Positions 1 through 13,400 of a stretch of 64,000 nucleotides of DNA are shown here, piece by piece (positions within the stretch are counted from its first letter, which is position 1; each line of letters starts with the position of its first letter). The stretch is from Neonectria sp. B-13 (Eukaryota > Ascomycota > Sordariomycetes > Hypocreales > Nectriaceae): positions 124,001 to 188,000 of the forward strand of contig NOKP01000037.1 in NCBI GenBank assembly GCA_002682825.1. The letters are read 5' to 3'. A model generated the notes under the pieces. It was not told the DNA's origin and searched no databases. It was given only the letters and a program-made list of their open reading frames with translations. Made by a program: the position numbers and the translations under genes.

Positions 1-212
1 TATAATACGAGCGCCCCCCCTCGTCTCGTTTTTCTTGTCTTATTTCCTTCTCTCACGGTCGGCCCTGGTGGTGGTACCGCAGTCGCTCATTACTACTATC
101 TTATTCCGACTCGTTTCACTCTTTCAAAGTTCACTGTCGCCAGCCACTACATTCTTTTCTTTGCCTCATCTCCTCTTGCCAGTAGGCTTGTGACCCCTTC
201 TACTTTTTTTAG

Positions 213-825
213 GGCAAGGGTTTTTTATTTCCAGTCAAGACTCAGCGGGACCATCCAGATCTGGGGATCAACCTCTACCTTATCTTGATTATCGATCTTT
301 CCACTCTGTTAACCCTAGCTGGATCAGTTCTGGGAATGAAGGCCCTCTCCCGCCGTATGATTGGGGGACATCAAGTAACACGGAGCCTGCTGGACAGGAT
401 GAGCAAGTTGAACAAGTGGCAAGGCCAGCGAACACCCAACCCCAGCGAACACACAATGACGGTCCACATGGCTCGACTACTCCAACTGTGTTTCAGTGCC
501 CGAAATGCCAGGACATATTTCCTACAAAAAAACCCCTCACGTAAGTGTGCCTTGCTTTTGTGCTTTCTCAAGAGTCGGGACTTACACAATATACAGTGCA
601 CATCTAAAGACGCATAGCCGGCCATTCAAGTGTGGCGTGACGAATTGCAGTGCAGGCTTCGTCTTCCGAAAAGACCTTGAGCGCCATCGCAACGATGTGC
701 ACGGCCAAACTCGTTGGTATTGCAGGCATCCAGGCTGCCCCTCCAAGCTAGCTAGGAACGGGGCATCGCGGAAGGCAAATCTTGACAGGCATATCCAATC
801 GCAACATGAAGGGCAGGTTTCTTGA
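213..825 (+). CDS. C2H2 zinc-finger protein, 5' end missing or unresolved
   Basis: A continuous frame runs from about 213 to a TGA at 823-825 with one intron at 541-596 (GTAAGT...ATACAG). Splicing joins the two halves of a first C2H2 finger (CPKCQDIF ... AHLKTH), followed by CGVTNC...ERHRNDVH and CRHPGC...DRHIQSQH, so three fingers occupy the C-terminal third. The upstream part is low-complexity and polar (Pro, Gln, Ser, Asn), typical of fungal C2H2 regulators. No in-frame ATG exists in the window. A pyrimidine-rich acceptor (seven T then AG, ending at 212) suggests the start lies in an earlier exon, probably left of the window. Likely a nuclear DNA- or RNA-binding protein; targets cannot be inferred. 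The finger exon is secure; the 5' structure is not. Confidence 0.6.
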
Positions 826-2918
826 TGGTTGTACCATTTCGGTAGTCGAGTTGATGTCGTTAATTGAACTGTTGTTGTTGAAATAGTACGTCGCATCGTC
901 TTATGCCCTCGAATTGCCGCCCCTCATACCATTCAATTGGTGGCGTTAGCAACTTTGGCTAGGGAGCAGCGAAGCCGTATCGATCGTGAACACTTCCTTT
1001 GATTATACGTAGGCGGAGTTGCCCCGTATACCGTAGAATGGAAGTCTGGTATACCCGCGGCTGCCGAGGTAATCACTGACGGCTAATGGGGGTGTAAATG
1101 TATCGCGGCTATAGGACAGGGGCGCGTACTTTGCTATGTCTCACCAAGGATATCCCTATTGCTAACGCTGAGCATCACTAGTTGCGATCTATTAAAAACT
1201 GTGTAAATGCTCCCTGGGAGAAAGGATTGTCACTAATAGGAACGGCAAGATCGTGGCTGTGACTCGTCTCGCCTGAGTGCTACGGATAACCAGAGGCGAT
1301 TCACCAAGGGTGCTTTCAAAAGAGTAATTCAAGACATTCACTTCTATACAGGTACGAATACAAGATGAAGAGATGGGGTACGACGGCGACCAGTCGAAGA
1401 AGAGAAAGATGGTGTGGAGAGGAGTCTCTTCGGGCCGACAGGGGCTAGGGCGCCGTGTCATCGGGCCGAGGTTGTACGCGAAGGCGAGGGCGTGCGCGAT
1501 CGCGGGAAGTGCAGCCATCTAATCTAGTGGAGATGACCCACCTCTAGAGCAAGAAGCTTTGTATTGTGCTTGCTTTCGCCAACTTCTCGACGCCCTTGAG
1601 GAGAAGTTAATCCTCGAGAACATCAGCTGCGTGTCGTATGCTCTAACCCCTGGGGACGTTTCCGCATCTTGGGCTCCGGTCGGGTCTTATAGATAGTGGC
1701 CTGGAGCTCACCAGACGAGGATAGCGCCGGGTGCTGAAAGCGGCAGAGTTGCTGCAGCATTGTCGTGAGCTCCTGTGAGCCGGCCGCGATTTGGCTGGCT
1801 TCTGTTGCACTTCCGACGACATCCATCACGTTTCCGGCGCTGTCAGCCCGGATTCATGCCACACGATAGCTAGTCCAAGGTTGTCCTTCCCTCCCCGGAT
1901 TTTCAAGAAATACAAGTTAGTTTTCGTGTGGCGCCTGGCAATGCCACCCCCACAAGCACCTCGTCTATGTCACCCCACAAGCAACTCGTTCACGTCACCA
2001 CCCCACAAGCAACGTCCGTGCCAAGTCCAGACCAGTCTTCCTCCCATAATCCCGGTTCTTCCGTATCAAACCACCCCGGTCTTGTGGGGTGGCTGTCTTG
2101 GTCGTGACTCGACATCGGACAATGTACTGTCTCTCTTCCCACTCACAGCAAGTTCATGGCGCCCCCTTTATTCCATTCAGCCACGCAGCTTTCTGCGCAT
2201 GTCGGAGAGCAGCTAGTCTCAAACTTTATCTTTCATGGCTGCTCCGGAAACATAAAGTCCAATGCCGATTGGTGCTGCAAGCTCTGATCTAACCAGTTCC
2301 TAATTAGGCCCTCCGATCCGGACCATCCTGACAATGAACATTGAGTAGTAAGCTAAAAGTCTAGGCCGCATCACTGCGATAGTCTACGCCAAGTGCGTAA
2401 AGGGCCAACGCCACATCCAATGTAGAACCAGTGAACGGTCACGGCGGGGGCTGTGGGAGCATCAATTAGAACTATCTTAGTGAAAGTGTCACTGTAGCGC
2501 GAAGCCTTGTGTGCCGTCCGTTGTCCAGGAAAAAGGAGTGAGAGTGGCAGATTGATGAATCTATAGTGACACTTCGGACAGCCTTTTTGAAGATTACCCT
2601 TCTATTCATGTGATTGTGGTTACAAATCATCCGTCCGCTACCAGAATTGGCGTTAATTAGTGGTAAGCAGCGTCGTCACAAAACCAGGGGCACGCCGTCT
2701 AGAGTTTGAAGCTCAGCTGCGTGGCGCCTTAGGGCGGAGCTACGGCAGTCCGCATTTGAACTTCGCAAGCCATATAACTTATGCCTTTTGGCGTAAATCC
2801 GCATCTCTGCCAACGGTCTTTGCGCGGTTATCTTCTTCCTTCTTTTTGATGACCAGACATAGCGGCTTGTTCGAACATCCGTCACTCCAAGGCCTGTCCA
2901 AATGCGAATGCGATCAGG
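826..2918. other. Intergenic region without a convincing gene
   Basis: About 2.1 kb between the zinc-finger gene and the SAT4-type gene. Only short open frames occur, with no recognisable domain or good splice-linked continuation. A 68-codon frame on the minus strand (1623-1829) has a plausible composition but no family match and is preceded by in-frame stops. The only clear structure is a short direct/inverted repeat at 1949-2092, listed separately. Confidence 0.5.
1949..2092. repeat. Threefold CCCACAAGCA repeat with inverted copy
   Basis: CCCACAAGCA occurs at 1949-1958, 1974-1983 and 2002-2011 (spacing 25 and 28 bp), separated by similar TCGT...GTCAC spacers. CCACCCCACAAG at 1998-2009 has an exact reverse complement at 2081-2092, giving a 12-bp stem with a 71-nt loop. 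No gene is associated. Confidence 0.6.
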
Positions 2919-4207
2919 ATGGCTTCTAGTGATGCTGGTACCCGGATAGTCGTATCTGTGTGGGTTCTTGTTGTCCTTGCCACTGTGTTCCTAGCGCTTC
3001 GTTTGTATTGCAAGGTCGCGAAACGTCGATCGTTGTGGTGGGATGACCATGTCCTTATTGCATCCTGGGTGAGAGCAACTTTACGCCCGAATTAGACACT
3101 TCGTTAATGATAACCTATAGGTGTCTCTTCTCCTTGGCACCGCTGTCGTCACTTATCTTGTCCAATTGGATTTTGGCAAACATGCGCAAGATATTCCTCC
3201 CGGAAATCTCAAGCGACTACCCCCACTCATCGCGATTGAGGGTACTTTCAGTATTCTTGCGGTGACCTTGAGCAAGACCTCCTTCGCAATTACCCTGCTG
3301 AGGATTGTAGGTCGGCGGGTGAAGCTCATCATTTGGGCCGCTATCGCTGTCATGAATATCCTCTTCATAACTAATATTTTGCTTATGTGGCTACGATGCA
3401 TTCCCCCAGAGAAAGCGTGGAATCCAGAGATACAGGGAACCTGCTTGCCCTCTTCCCCATGGGTTATTTACTCTATAACGATTGCTGGTGAGGCACCTCC
3501 TACCTCCCATTTCTTGTGAGTATCAATAATCGGTTTTAACTGGTTTGTAGTATTCTCTGGGGTAATGGACTGCGTTCTTGCTTTACTGCCGTGGAAGATT
3601 GTTTGGAAACTTCAAATGAAAACCAAGGAAAAGATCGGAGTTGCAGTGGCAATGAGCATGGGCATTTTGTAAGTTTCCATTGACATAGGTCTCCCTACCA
3701 TGATCACCCAAAGGCTGACTTGTCTTAAAGCGCCGGTGCAACTGCGATTGTCAAGGCTGCGACGCTTACGTCGTTGGCTAGCGATGATTTCTCGTGTAAG
3801 TTGGCAAGCCGAGTAGCAATCTCGCATCCAGGCTTCCTAAGCTGACTCTCTGGACAGACGACGGAGCCAACTTGTTCATCTGGGGCACGGCTGAAATCGC
3901 GGTTACTATCATCGCAGCATCCATTCCCATATTACGCGTCCTAGTCAGCGACATCCACTCAAGCGTGAGGACATATCATAATCAAATCTCGGATCCAACA
4001 GATACGATGAAGTCCAGAATAACAACGAACCGGACACAGACAAGAACGATCATCCGCGCTGAGCGACCGGATGACGCCAGTGAGAGAAGTATTGTCCCTG
4101 CGACTGGGCGGGGAATCGTTGCGACAAGTGAGATAGAAATCGAATATCGAAGAGGTGGCGGCAGTGATGCAGATTCGTTTGGATATGAGATGGAGAGTGT
4201 AAGGTAG
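2919..4207 (+). CDS. SAT4/rhodopsin-domain integral membrane protein
   Basis: Five exons: 2919-3068, 3121-3487, 3551-3668, 3731-3795, 3858-4207, giving 349 aa. It carries the features of the fungal rhodopsin-like (SAT4/PTH11-related) family: an N-terminal helix then the LWWDD motif (about residues 38-43), a central helix bundle, the stretch ALLPWKIVWKLQMKTKEKIG, the AGATAIVKA segment, and YDGANLFIWGTAEI before the last helix (RVLV). The C-terminal tail of about 90 residues is polar and cytosolic. Members sit in the plasma membrane with seven helices; most have no known ligand and some related PTH11 proteins act as receptors. No CFEM domain is present. The start at 2919 places the first helix at the N-terminus as usual. 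Intron positions conserve the family motifs across every junction. Confidence 0.88.
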
Positions 4208-5178
4208 ATTTACATCACTATATAGTTCCTCACTTTCGATGAAGATGGTTTTTTACACGCTTTGATGGGCTTGTGCCCTTGCAAATTCTCTTTCTCTTGA
4301 AAGAGGGCTTCAACAGAGGTGGCCTCAAACCTATCTTGAGTTGCAGTGGACGACGTGCCAGCAGATATATCTGCTCTACTATGCGACCTATTATGGAAAT
4401 AACAGTCCAGCAACCCCACCTGACCAGTTTCAGAATACTTTGCAGAGCGAGACAACTCCATGGCTGTAACATACAGGCTGGCCATGGTTATTCCGATATC
4501 ATTGCCGCATCAGCACAAGCCTGGACCAGCGTGGAACAAAGATTATCTCCTTGGTCGATGGCAAGATACCCAATTTTGGAGCTCTGCTGCTGTTGAAGCT
4601 CAGATACGTATTCTACCAGACCCATGCTCTGCACAAACATTCTCTATGGCAAAGGCCAGGATCAAGTACCTCAGAGCTGCACCTGAGGCTGGGAACCATA
4701 CCGCCACAAGCCTCGTAACAAGGTCTGGCAAGACACTGATAGTCATGGTCGCCACCGTACTCGAGAGTACCGAAATAACCATATTAATATTGCCTACGGT
4801 AGCCCGGCGTGGCAATATGTTTGCCCGCCTCGGCAAGGTTGAAGAAAAACACATTACGTGGTTGCCGGGCTCGTCTAAGTCGGCGTCGCTCATCATCGTC
4901 TCGGCCGAGACCGCTTGCAAACAAGGCTTTATCGAGCACGCTAACAGGCTTGAGGACCGATACTTTCAACGAGAGTAGATGTAAGCCCAAAGGCTGGTAC
5001 TATTTTCTGCGGCCTGTTGCGTCGTGTTGGAGTTGCGAACAAAGTAATTCGCGCTGTCACGTGACACGTTGACTTCGTTCACCCATCAACCACGCAACCC
5101 CACCAAAGACAACAATGACGATGCATCACCACCTCAGCCTGGCCGTCGCATCAACGATTTCCACTGCGCGCCACGAGT
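4208..5178. other. Intergenic region; no gene assigned
   Basis: Several open frames overlap here on both strands (for example plus 4460-4978; minus 4600-4920 and 4210-4485). The minus frame at 4600-4920 encodes a moderately hydrophobic stretch, but no reading frame shows a family motif or a consistent exon chain. Possibly a decayed gene. 3' flank of the SAT4-type gene and promoter of the PD-(D/E)XK gene. Confidence 0.4.
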
Positions 5179-6651
5179 ATGTCGACGCGCTCCAGAGTAT
5201 TTGACTGGCTTGATACGATTCCCCACGATTCCGACTACACGCAGCAACCCTCGTCGTGCCCAGCCGACAATCCCAGTCCTCCAGCTTGCAAGCGGCGCCG
5301 CTTCAACCCTCCCACGCCAGAATCGTCAAAGAACGGGCGCAAGCCCAAGGAAATGCCCACGTCTCGCAGCGACGGCAGCCCTAGCAAGCGCTCATTCGAA
5401 TTTTACAACGACGAAAACGAAAACGAGCAAACGCCCCGCGCTCCTCGAAGTAACAAGCACGTCCAGACGCCAAAATCCGGGTCCCTCTCCCTCACATCGT
5501 CGCAGTCTGAAAAGTCGGCTCGATCAGGGCAATCGTCGCCTTCAAAACACTTCAACGCTCTTGAGCGCAGTGCTCGGGGGGTCGTGTCGCGCGAACTCAG
5601 CCAGTTTCACCCACAGCCACCGGCTCTTGAAGCGCTGCTCGACGAGATCGACCTGATTGCGACTGGACAGGGTATCCTGCCAGTTTCCGATCGCGAGACG
5701 TATAATTTGCTGGAGAATGAAGAGTACTGGGACTTGAAGTGGGCTCGCAGGGGAGCGAGCAGTGATCGATACTTCTCAATAGAACGGCAAAGCCTTGGAT
5801 ATACCCCGTCGCCGGACCTCGTTCTCGACATTCTCTTCGCTGCGGCCGAGTGCAACGGGAATAGCCACCCAGAGGCGACTTGGAATACGGAGGTGCACCA
5901 ACGGGTTCTTGAGACGGCACTGCGGCGGCCGGCGCTTCGTGGGCCTCATTTGGTCAATTTTGTTGCTACGTAAGTCGATGTCCCTCCACACGTTTCCCAT
6001 TGCCAGACTCAACGAACTAACCTCGTGTTTGCTTGTAGTACTACGGCGCCTATCATCTCCGAATACCATGCATCGATTCCTCCAACTAAAAAGGTTGACT
6101 TTTGTGTCTACATCGATCCCTGCAACGACGTCGAGTCGAAAAACAGCGCATCTACCATCTCCGCCCTTCGCGACACTCTCCCCTGTGCCGTCTTCAACCA
6201 CACCGACCATTACCCCCTCCGCGACCGACCCATTGCCCTAAGCATCGAGACGAAGAAGACTGGTGAGGGCTGGGAGAGTGCGAGGTTGCAACTTGGAGTT
6301 TGGCAGGCTGCGCATTGGAATTTCCTGCGCCACCTGCTTAGCCTCGCCCAGCAGCGAAGCCGTGATGCAACAGGGTCTGGACAAGGATCTGGACACGACT
6401 CTGCTCCGCAAACAGACAGCCTGCAGCTGCCTAATTTCCTCCCTGGAATCATCATTCAAGGCCATGACTGGCATCTGGTCATCACCTCGCCTGAGGGGAA
6501 GAAGACAGTCCTCTGGCAGAAGGTGACTTTTGGGTCCACTTCCAGCTCAAAGGGCATTTATCAGATCATCTGCACTCTGCAGCTGCTGCGGAACTGGGCG
6601 AGGGATTCCTATTGGCCGTGGCTAAAGCAAGTGCTTTGCCAGTTGGAATGA
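5179..6651 (+). CDS. Fungal PD-(D/E)XK nuclease-like domain protein
   Basis: Two exons (5179-5969, 6039-6651; intron 69 nt, GTAAGT...TTGTAG), 467 aa. The N-terminus has the signature layout of the fungal PD-(D/E)XK nuclease-like family: VFDWLDTIP near residue 10, a KRRR patch, SPSKRSFEF, and SGQSSPSKHFNALE leading into a folded domain. The C-terminal half has DFCVYIDP, DRPIALSIETKKTG (the E-x-K pair near residues 332-336), LQLGVWQAAHW, and GHDWHLVITS before a helical end. The fold is nuclease-like, but activity and biological role of this fungal family are unproven to my knowledge. The basic, Ser-rich N-terminus suggests nuclear location. It lies directly before the NACHT-ankyrin gene and the SbcD-SbcC fusion. 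Confidence 0.85.
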
Positions 6652-7486
6652 ATTTTCTTTTTGCTTTTATGTAGTCTAACATTGATACCCAATCCAGTTT
6701 AGAGCGTCGGGGGTAAGGAAGACCCTACTGTATGGTCTAGTCCATGACTTGTTCAATATTTGTCCTGTTCATTCAACTCCATGGTTTCCCTCCGCTGCGT
6801 CGCCGGTTTCGTAGCTTCGAGATGGTGGGCCTGTCTGATAGGCTTGGATGTGACCGCTTACCTGGGCAATTTCAGAGTCAAGAGACTTGTTATTTGTCCA
6901 ACCTCGCCTGGAGTAATATGTACATGTACCTTGCAAAAGTGGAAGAGTGCATTTATGTACGCCTAATCAGCGTAGCCAAGGCAGAATTGCCAGCGCATGA
7001 AATGTGCAACATGCAGGCGACAAGCCACCAACATTGCGACGGTCAACGACCTAACAGTGAGGCGCACGAGTTGCTGACCACCTAGATAGTCGTATAATGT
7101 CGTAGGCCTACGGCATGGTAGCTTAGCTCCTTGTGTCTTTCTCGTGCATTAGTGGCGTTTTGTCAAGACCAGGCCACCAATTACACTGACTTATTCGTCA
7201 ACATGGCGCTGAGCCTGGAGATGTGCCTCGGCGCTGTTGCAGGCGAACTGGCGTTTCTCTCACCAAATACAGGGACAGTCGCAGGAGTGCCTAACTCGCA
7301 AAAGCGCAGAGTTTTTCCTGTCTTCGTGTTTCATTCTTCTTTAAAGCCATACTACAAACCTGAACGCCTCATTCTGCATCAGCTTCATTACCATCTGCAG
7401 ATGGCTTTTGCACGGTCATCCATATCTCTGTCGTCGTTATTGCCTACGACTATAAGGCGCTTCTGCCAAACCCGCGAAATTCCACA
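6652..7486. other. Intergenic region, 835 bp
   Basis: 3' flank of the nuclease-like gene and upstream region of the NACHT-ankyrin gene, both on the plus strand. Short open frames only; no conserved motif, RNA gene or repeat seen. Confidence 0.6.
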
Positions 7487-10400
7487 ATGTCCGATCCACT
7501 CTCCGTCGCAGGAAGCATCGCTGGCTTAATCACCCTCGCCGATTTCGTCTTCCGAGCTGTGTACAAGTACACCAGAGCTGTCAAAGACGCAAAGAGCGAT
7601 ATTGAAGCCCTCGCCAATGAAATCAAGTTTTTAGGGGCCGACTTGCGACATCTTCAAGCCCTGGCCTCCGAGCTAGAGGCGGAGAAGGATGTTTTCGATC
7701 CCATGCTGCGGATCCACCATCTGAGCCACTGTTATAAGACCTTGGATAGCATCAAAGAAAGGGTCAAGAAAGCTACAGATAGCTTCGCTCGATCGAAACT
7801 TGTATCGGCGACTCGACAGCTCAAGTGGCCCTTCTCCGCTTCGGAAACTAAGGAACTTCTGAACGACCTTTCTCGCCACAAGCAAACCATCAATGTCGCC
7901 TTGTCAGCAGATACCATGCGCAAGTTACAATTGTGCCTTTCCAAGACAGATGAGCTTAGCAAACAAGTCACATCAGTTGAAGATATCGTCAAGCGGATCG
8001 AGGTCAAGACGCAAATTGACGTCGATGACAAAAAGAAGAAGATCCTCGACTACTTCATGGAAATTAGTCCTCGATCCAGACTAGACATGAGTGTCAAACT
8101 GCGACATCCAATGACAGGCTTGTGGTTGACGAATTCACCGAGGTTCATGCAGTGGCTCGAGACGGCCAACTCAAGGCTTTGGCTCAGTGGCATACCCGGT
8201 GCTGGTAAGACAGTACTGGCGGGTGCTGTCATCCAAGAGGCGTTGACTCGTAGCCACAGTACCGGAGGAGTTGGAGTTGGCTACTTCTTCTGTGACTACA
8301 AGGATTCTGGTACAGGCAAACCTGTCAACATTCTCGGGGCTATAGCACACCAGCTGGCTCTTCAGAAACAAGAAGCTTTTGAGATTATTTGCCACTACTA
8401 CGATGAGCTACACCCTTTGAACCAGTTGCCAGCAAAAGCCGACGCCGACGAGCTCAGGGTCAAGATTTGTAAGATGACCGAGCTATTCGACCAAACAATC
8501 ATCATTGTTGACGGACTTGACGAATGTGGCGACAACACTGATGATGCCGTTGAGATCTTGGTTGAACTAGCAGACTTCTCTACGAACATGTCAGTGGCTC
8601 TCTTTAGTAGGGATCATTTCGATATCCGCATTCGCCTCGAAGACAACTTCAATCATGTACCCATTGCTGCTCACACCGATGATATTAAGCTTTATGTCGG
8701 CACAGAGTTGGAAAGAAGAACCCAGACAGGACGACTGCAAATTTCAAACTTGCAGGTCAAGGACGAGATCATGGAGACACTCATAAGAGAGGCAAAGGGA
8801 ATGTATGTACTTATCACGCCGCTTCCTTGAACCTTTTACTGACTTATCACAGGTTTCGATGGGTTGTTTGTCAACTGGACTATCTCGGCAATTGCTCTCA
8901 CGACCAAGAACGCCTAGAAGCTTTAAAAAGGCTGCCACCCAATCTACCAGAGAGTTACCGGCGCGTGCTTGAGCGACTGAATAGCTGCTCTTCGGGTGTC
9001 CGGAGAATGGTGCAGATGTGCCTTCAGTTCATTGCATTTTCGGAACCGCGCCTGTCAATTCTGCAGTTACGGCAGGCCGTGTCGACGCCAGAAACTCTCG
9101 GCGCTCGTTTAGAAGCCAGCAATACCGTTTCTGAACAAGAGATTATCCACAGGTGTAGCAGCCTCATACGAAAGTCAGAAGATGAATGTTATTTCGAATT
9201 TGCCCACTTCTCCGTCAAGGAGTTTCTCGTTGACGGGGAAGCGCTAGCAGAGACAGCAGATCGTCCAAGCCTTTCAATCTACTCTGTCTCTGAGTCTGGT
9301 TGCAACACCCTCTTAGCTGCCCAATGCCTACGGTTTTTGCAGCTGAAAAATTTCGACCGGCAGCCAGTTGCATCGGAACAAGAAGTCCAGTTAAGCAATG
9401 AAAGGAACGAGGCTTACCCATTCTACCAATACTCAACTTCAGGGTGGCTCAAGTTCACAGAAGATGGCCTGGACGATGAAGTTGTCTTGAATCTCGCCAA
9501 GTCCCTATTCAGTCCGGCCAAGACAACATACTTTGTGAACTGGGCAATTTATATCTATCGCATGACAAGTGAGATGCAGTCCGAAGGTATGGAAATGTGG
9601 GAAATTTCATTGTTGACTGCCATTGAACATGTTCTCAATGATGATTGGCACCCAATTCACATGGCTTCCACCTTGAATTTACCCGAGATATGCCATTTTC
9701 TCATTCAAAGAGGTTTCTCCTGCAAAACCAAATTTGGGGCCTTCGCTCCCATTGATTTGGCCCTGGTACCAATATTTGGCATATTTGGGAACAAACTTTT
9801 GGATTACACGTTCTCAAAACAATCGGGACTTTCTGCCACCGACGTGATAGACAGGTTGATGGGAATCATGATGTACCTTCTTCCATCCTCCGACCGAAGA
9901 AACCAAACCATCAACTGCCTTATCCAGGCGGGTGCTGAACCATCACATCATCTTCTGCCTCCCTATACACTCTTCTTCTTCACTTGCGAAGTGACACGTT
10001 GGTTCAACGACGTCACACCCATTACTCACCTGCTGTCGTTAGGTATAATTCCGAATGAGTCCGATTTGGACTCATTTGAGGGGTGCGTAGCAGAGTGCTT
10101 TGCAGGGTTCTCGGAAAACGAGTACTATGTGTCCTTGTTGGAGAAACCGACTCTTGGACTTCTGCGGTTTCTTCAATCTTCAGCTTCTCTTCAATTTGAT
10201 TGGGGTCTTCGGCTTGGTCAGATCACCTGGCATTGTGCTATTCGTGAAAGGCTTTCATATACACAAAGCCCACTTCTCATTGACTCAAGAATCAGTCTTT
10301 CAAACGAAGCGCTGGTCGAAAAGGTCAAGGTTGCCATGTTGCATGAAGACAAACAGCAACTCGACCATTTTCTTGCGGATGGCCGTCTTGAGATATCTGC

Positions 10401-13400
10401 GCCGATTATGGGTAATGGCTGTACAATGCTACATTTTGCGGTGGCCCATTGTTCTCCTGAGATCGTTAAAATGTTGCTCGATGCAGGCTGTGATGCTTGC
10501 GTTGGAGATGATTTTGGGGACCTGCCGCTGCATACAACGGTTCGTAGGGATACAGCGTCTGCAATGAAGCTGATTAGGATCTTCGCAAAAAGAGATATTT
10601 CTTTACTTTCACCAAATGCAGACGGGCGTACAATCTGGCATCTCATGGCGGTAGATGATCCTGAGGGGATTCTGCAATATTTCTCCGACCAGAGTTCCGA
10701 TATCACGGCCAAGGCACTTTCAACCAGAGACCATGCTGGAGACACTCCTCTGACAGTCATCTTCAAGACGGATCAGGATGAATTCGAAGAGGCGCTTATC
10801 AACCTCGTTAGGCATTGTGCCAAGATACCAGGCTTTTGGCATTCTCATGGAGCAATATTTAGGGCAGCAGCCCGTTGGGGCTCCGAGTCGGTCATACGTT
10901 ATCTCCTGGAAGCTGGCGCGAAGCCGGAGCCTGCGTCCCCTGGGACTCAGAATCCGCTGCACAACCTAGGCAGTCAAACATCTCTAGGTTGCGTAAAGCT
11001 CTTACAAGATCTGTACCCAGATGCACACGAGCAGCGATTTGAAGGACGACTACCAGTAGAGCTCTACATCGAAGAGGTGCTTCATGATCGCCGTGACCTC
11101 GACGTTGAAGTGGTCGAAACGCTTACATCCCCAGGTGTGGTCTCCAGCACAGATGAAGATGGGGATCAGCTATGGGACTTTGCGTGCTCTCTCCCACAGG
11201 CCACCGCACTCATAAATAAGAAATTCAGTCCAATCGCCGAGGTAGTTCGTCGAGCCCTCGCGTGTTTGCTCGAACTCAATGCCATGGCCGCTTGGGAACT
11301 CAATGCCATGGCCGTTTGGGATGACCAGGAGAAAGAATCAGGACTGATGCCGCTTCTACTGAATATCCTTGATACGAACGAAGCCATGGATGCCGACTCT
11401 GATAGACGAGACGACTTTGGACACGCAACGCACCTCATCTCTGCCGACACTCTACGTCAAGGAATCAGGTTGACTCGACTTTGGCCATCAGCGAAAGCGT
11501 CTAAAACGGTTGTGCGATTCCTCAAAGCTGCCATCCGAGACAACATCGAAGTGGCCAAAGTGCTAGTTTTGAACGGAGTCAATATCCACCAACGCGTCGA
11601 TGGTCTTTCTGCGATTGAGCTTGCTTGCCAAGGAGACATAGCCTCCGAGATTTGTGCGTCCGAAGAAGGCAGGAGCCTTGTAAGTCAATTGCTTGACCAC
11701 TCGGACGCACACCAGCTCAACAAACCAACACCCGACAAAGACGGACTGCAACTTCTACACAGAACAGCAACAAACTGTTCTACAGCAGATGTCTCCTGGC
11801 TTATCAAAGAACTCATTCGAAGAGGCGTGGATATCAATCAAAGAGCGCTTGGCCGCCCTTGTGTTTCAGCGCTAGCCCATCATGTTCAAAAGGGGTCTTT
11901 TCAATCCGCAGAGCTGCTCTTAGAGCTGGGGGCAGATCCAACAATTGACACTGAAGAAGCTGCTAGCTTTGACTGTGCTTTTTCAGCTATCCGGAAATGC
12001 AATGCTAGTTTTCTGAAGACGCTATTGGCGCACAACACAGCACATCAGTTTACGATGGCTTGGAAACGGACTTTCTCGATCAGTGATGGGGTTGGACATG
12101 AAACAACCATATCCCATGGCGTCAATGCACTTCATCTTGCGGCGAGGTCTAGCAAAGGGGCACAATGTCTGGAATTCTACCTCGACGAGGGCCTCATCAC
12201 TGACGTCAATATCGCTTGTGATGAAGGCTTCACACCACTTCATTTTGCTGCTTCAAAGAACAATCTGGAAGCCATCCATATTCTGATCTCCAGGGGTGCT
12301 AATCACATGGCTGAAACCAATGATGGAAAGACACCACTCCATCTAGCGACTCAGAACAACCATCTCGAAGCAACAACGCTACTGCTGCGGCATGGTGCAA
12401 CAGAGGCATTCGACATTTTTGGAAGGAGCCCAAGGTTCTACGCCCTGGATCGAGGTTACAAAAACATCGCCGACCTCCTAGATCGAGCTTTTGGGACTAA
12501 TGGTTGCCTGGGTCCCGTTCCAGGCTCCAGGCCGCTGTCCGCAGTGCAGAAAATGGCTCTTTCAAAGGCTTTGGAGCAAGCTATATTTGACGATGAATTC
12601 GACGAATGCAAGCGATTGGTGGTCAGTGGCTGTCCGATCGACATTGAACTATCAGAAGGAGACACTGCACTGCTTTTCTCTTTGCATAAGCATCGACTAG
12701 AGATCGCAAAATGGCTGATTAGTCTTGGGGCGAATGTGAGAAAAGCGGCATTAGTCGACGCTCAATGGACAACCGCGATCGAGCTGGCGGCGATGTACGA
12801 AACGCACGCTAGCATCTTACCCCAACTCTTTGACGAGTATCTCGGCCAAGGTGGCGACCTGGTCCGTGGAGATGACTACCCTCTTCATAAAGCAGTTGAC
12901 AGTGGAAACACTGAAGGACTTCGAATTCTGCTTAGGTGTATAGAAGACCGTATTGGGGCCATCGCGTGAGTAGGAGGACATGGAATCATGGATATCCAGA
13001 AAAGGCTAACGAGGTCAACAGACAGAGAAGCCAACTCTCTCGACAACAGGCAGCATCTACAATACTACACCGACGTTCTAGAGAGCATGGAGACACCCCA
13101 TTACATATCAGTGCGGTTCGAGGCAACAAGATCGCTGCGTCACGTCTCATCGAAAAGGGCACAGACATCAACGTGACTAATAGAGGTGGCAATACACCAT
13201 TTGAATGTTCTGAGAGCAGAGACATGCAAGATCATCTTGCTAGCTTTGCTGCATGTGACACCTCGATCTACTCACGCATCAAGACAGACCCTATCAATCA
13301 CTGGGCGCTAATTCTTCCACTGGGCCAGAACCCTCAGATTCTCTTGAGCGACAAGTCAGAGAGTTCTGATTTCAAGCTAGCGGTACTTGCAGGACTTTTT

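Noticed and set aside
4460..4978. 172-codon plus-strand frame between SAT4 and PD-(D/E)XK genes
   Set aside because: No domain, overlapping frames on the other strand of similar length, and no splice-linked partner exon.
10218..10766. 182-codon minus-strand frame inside the NLR gene
   Set aside because: Opposite-strand shadow of the ankyrin-bearing exon, with no domain match.
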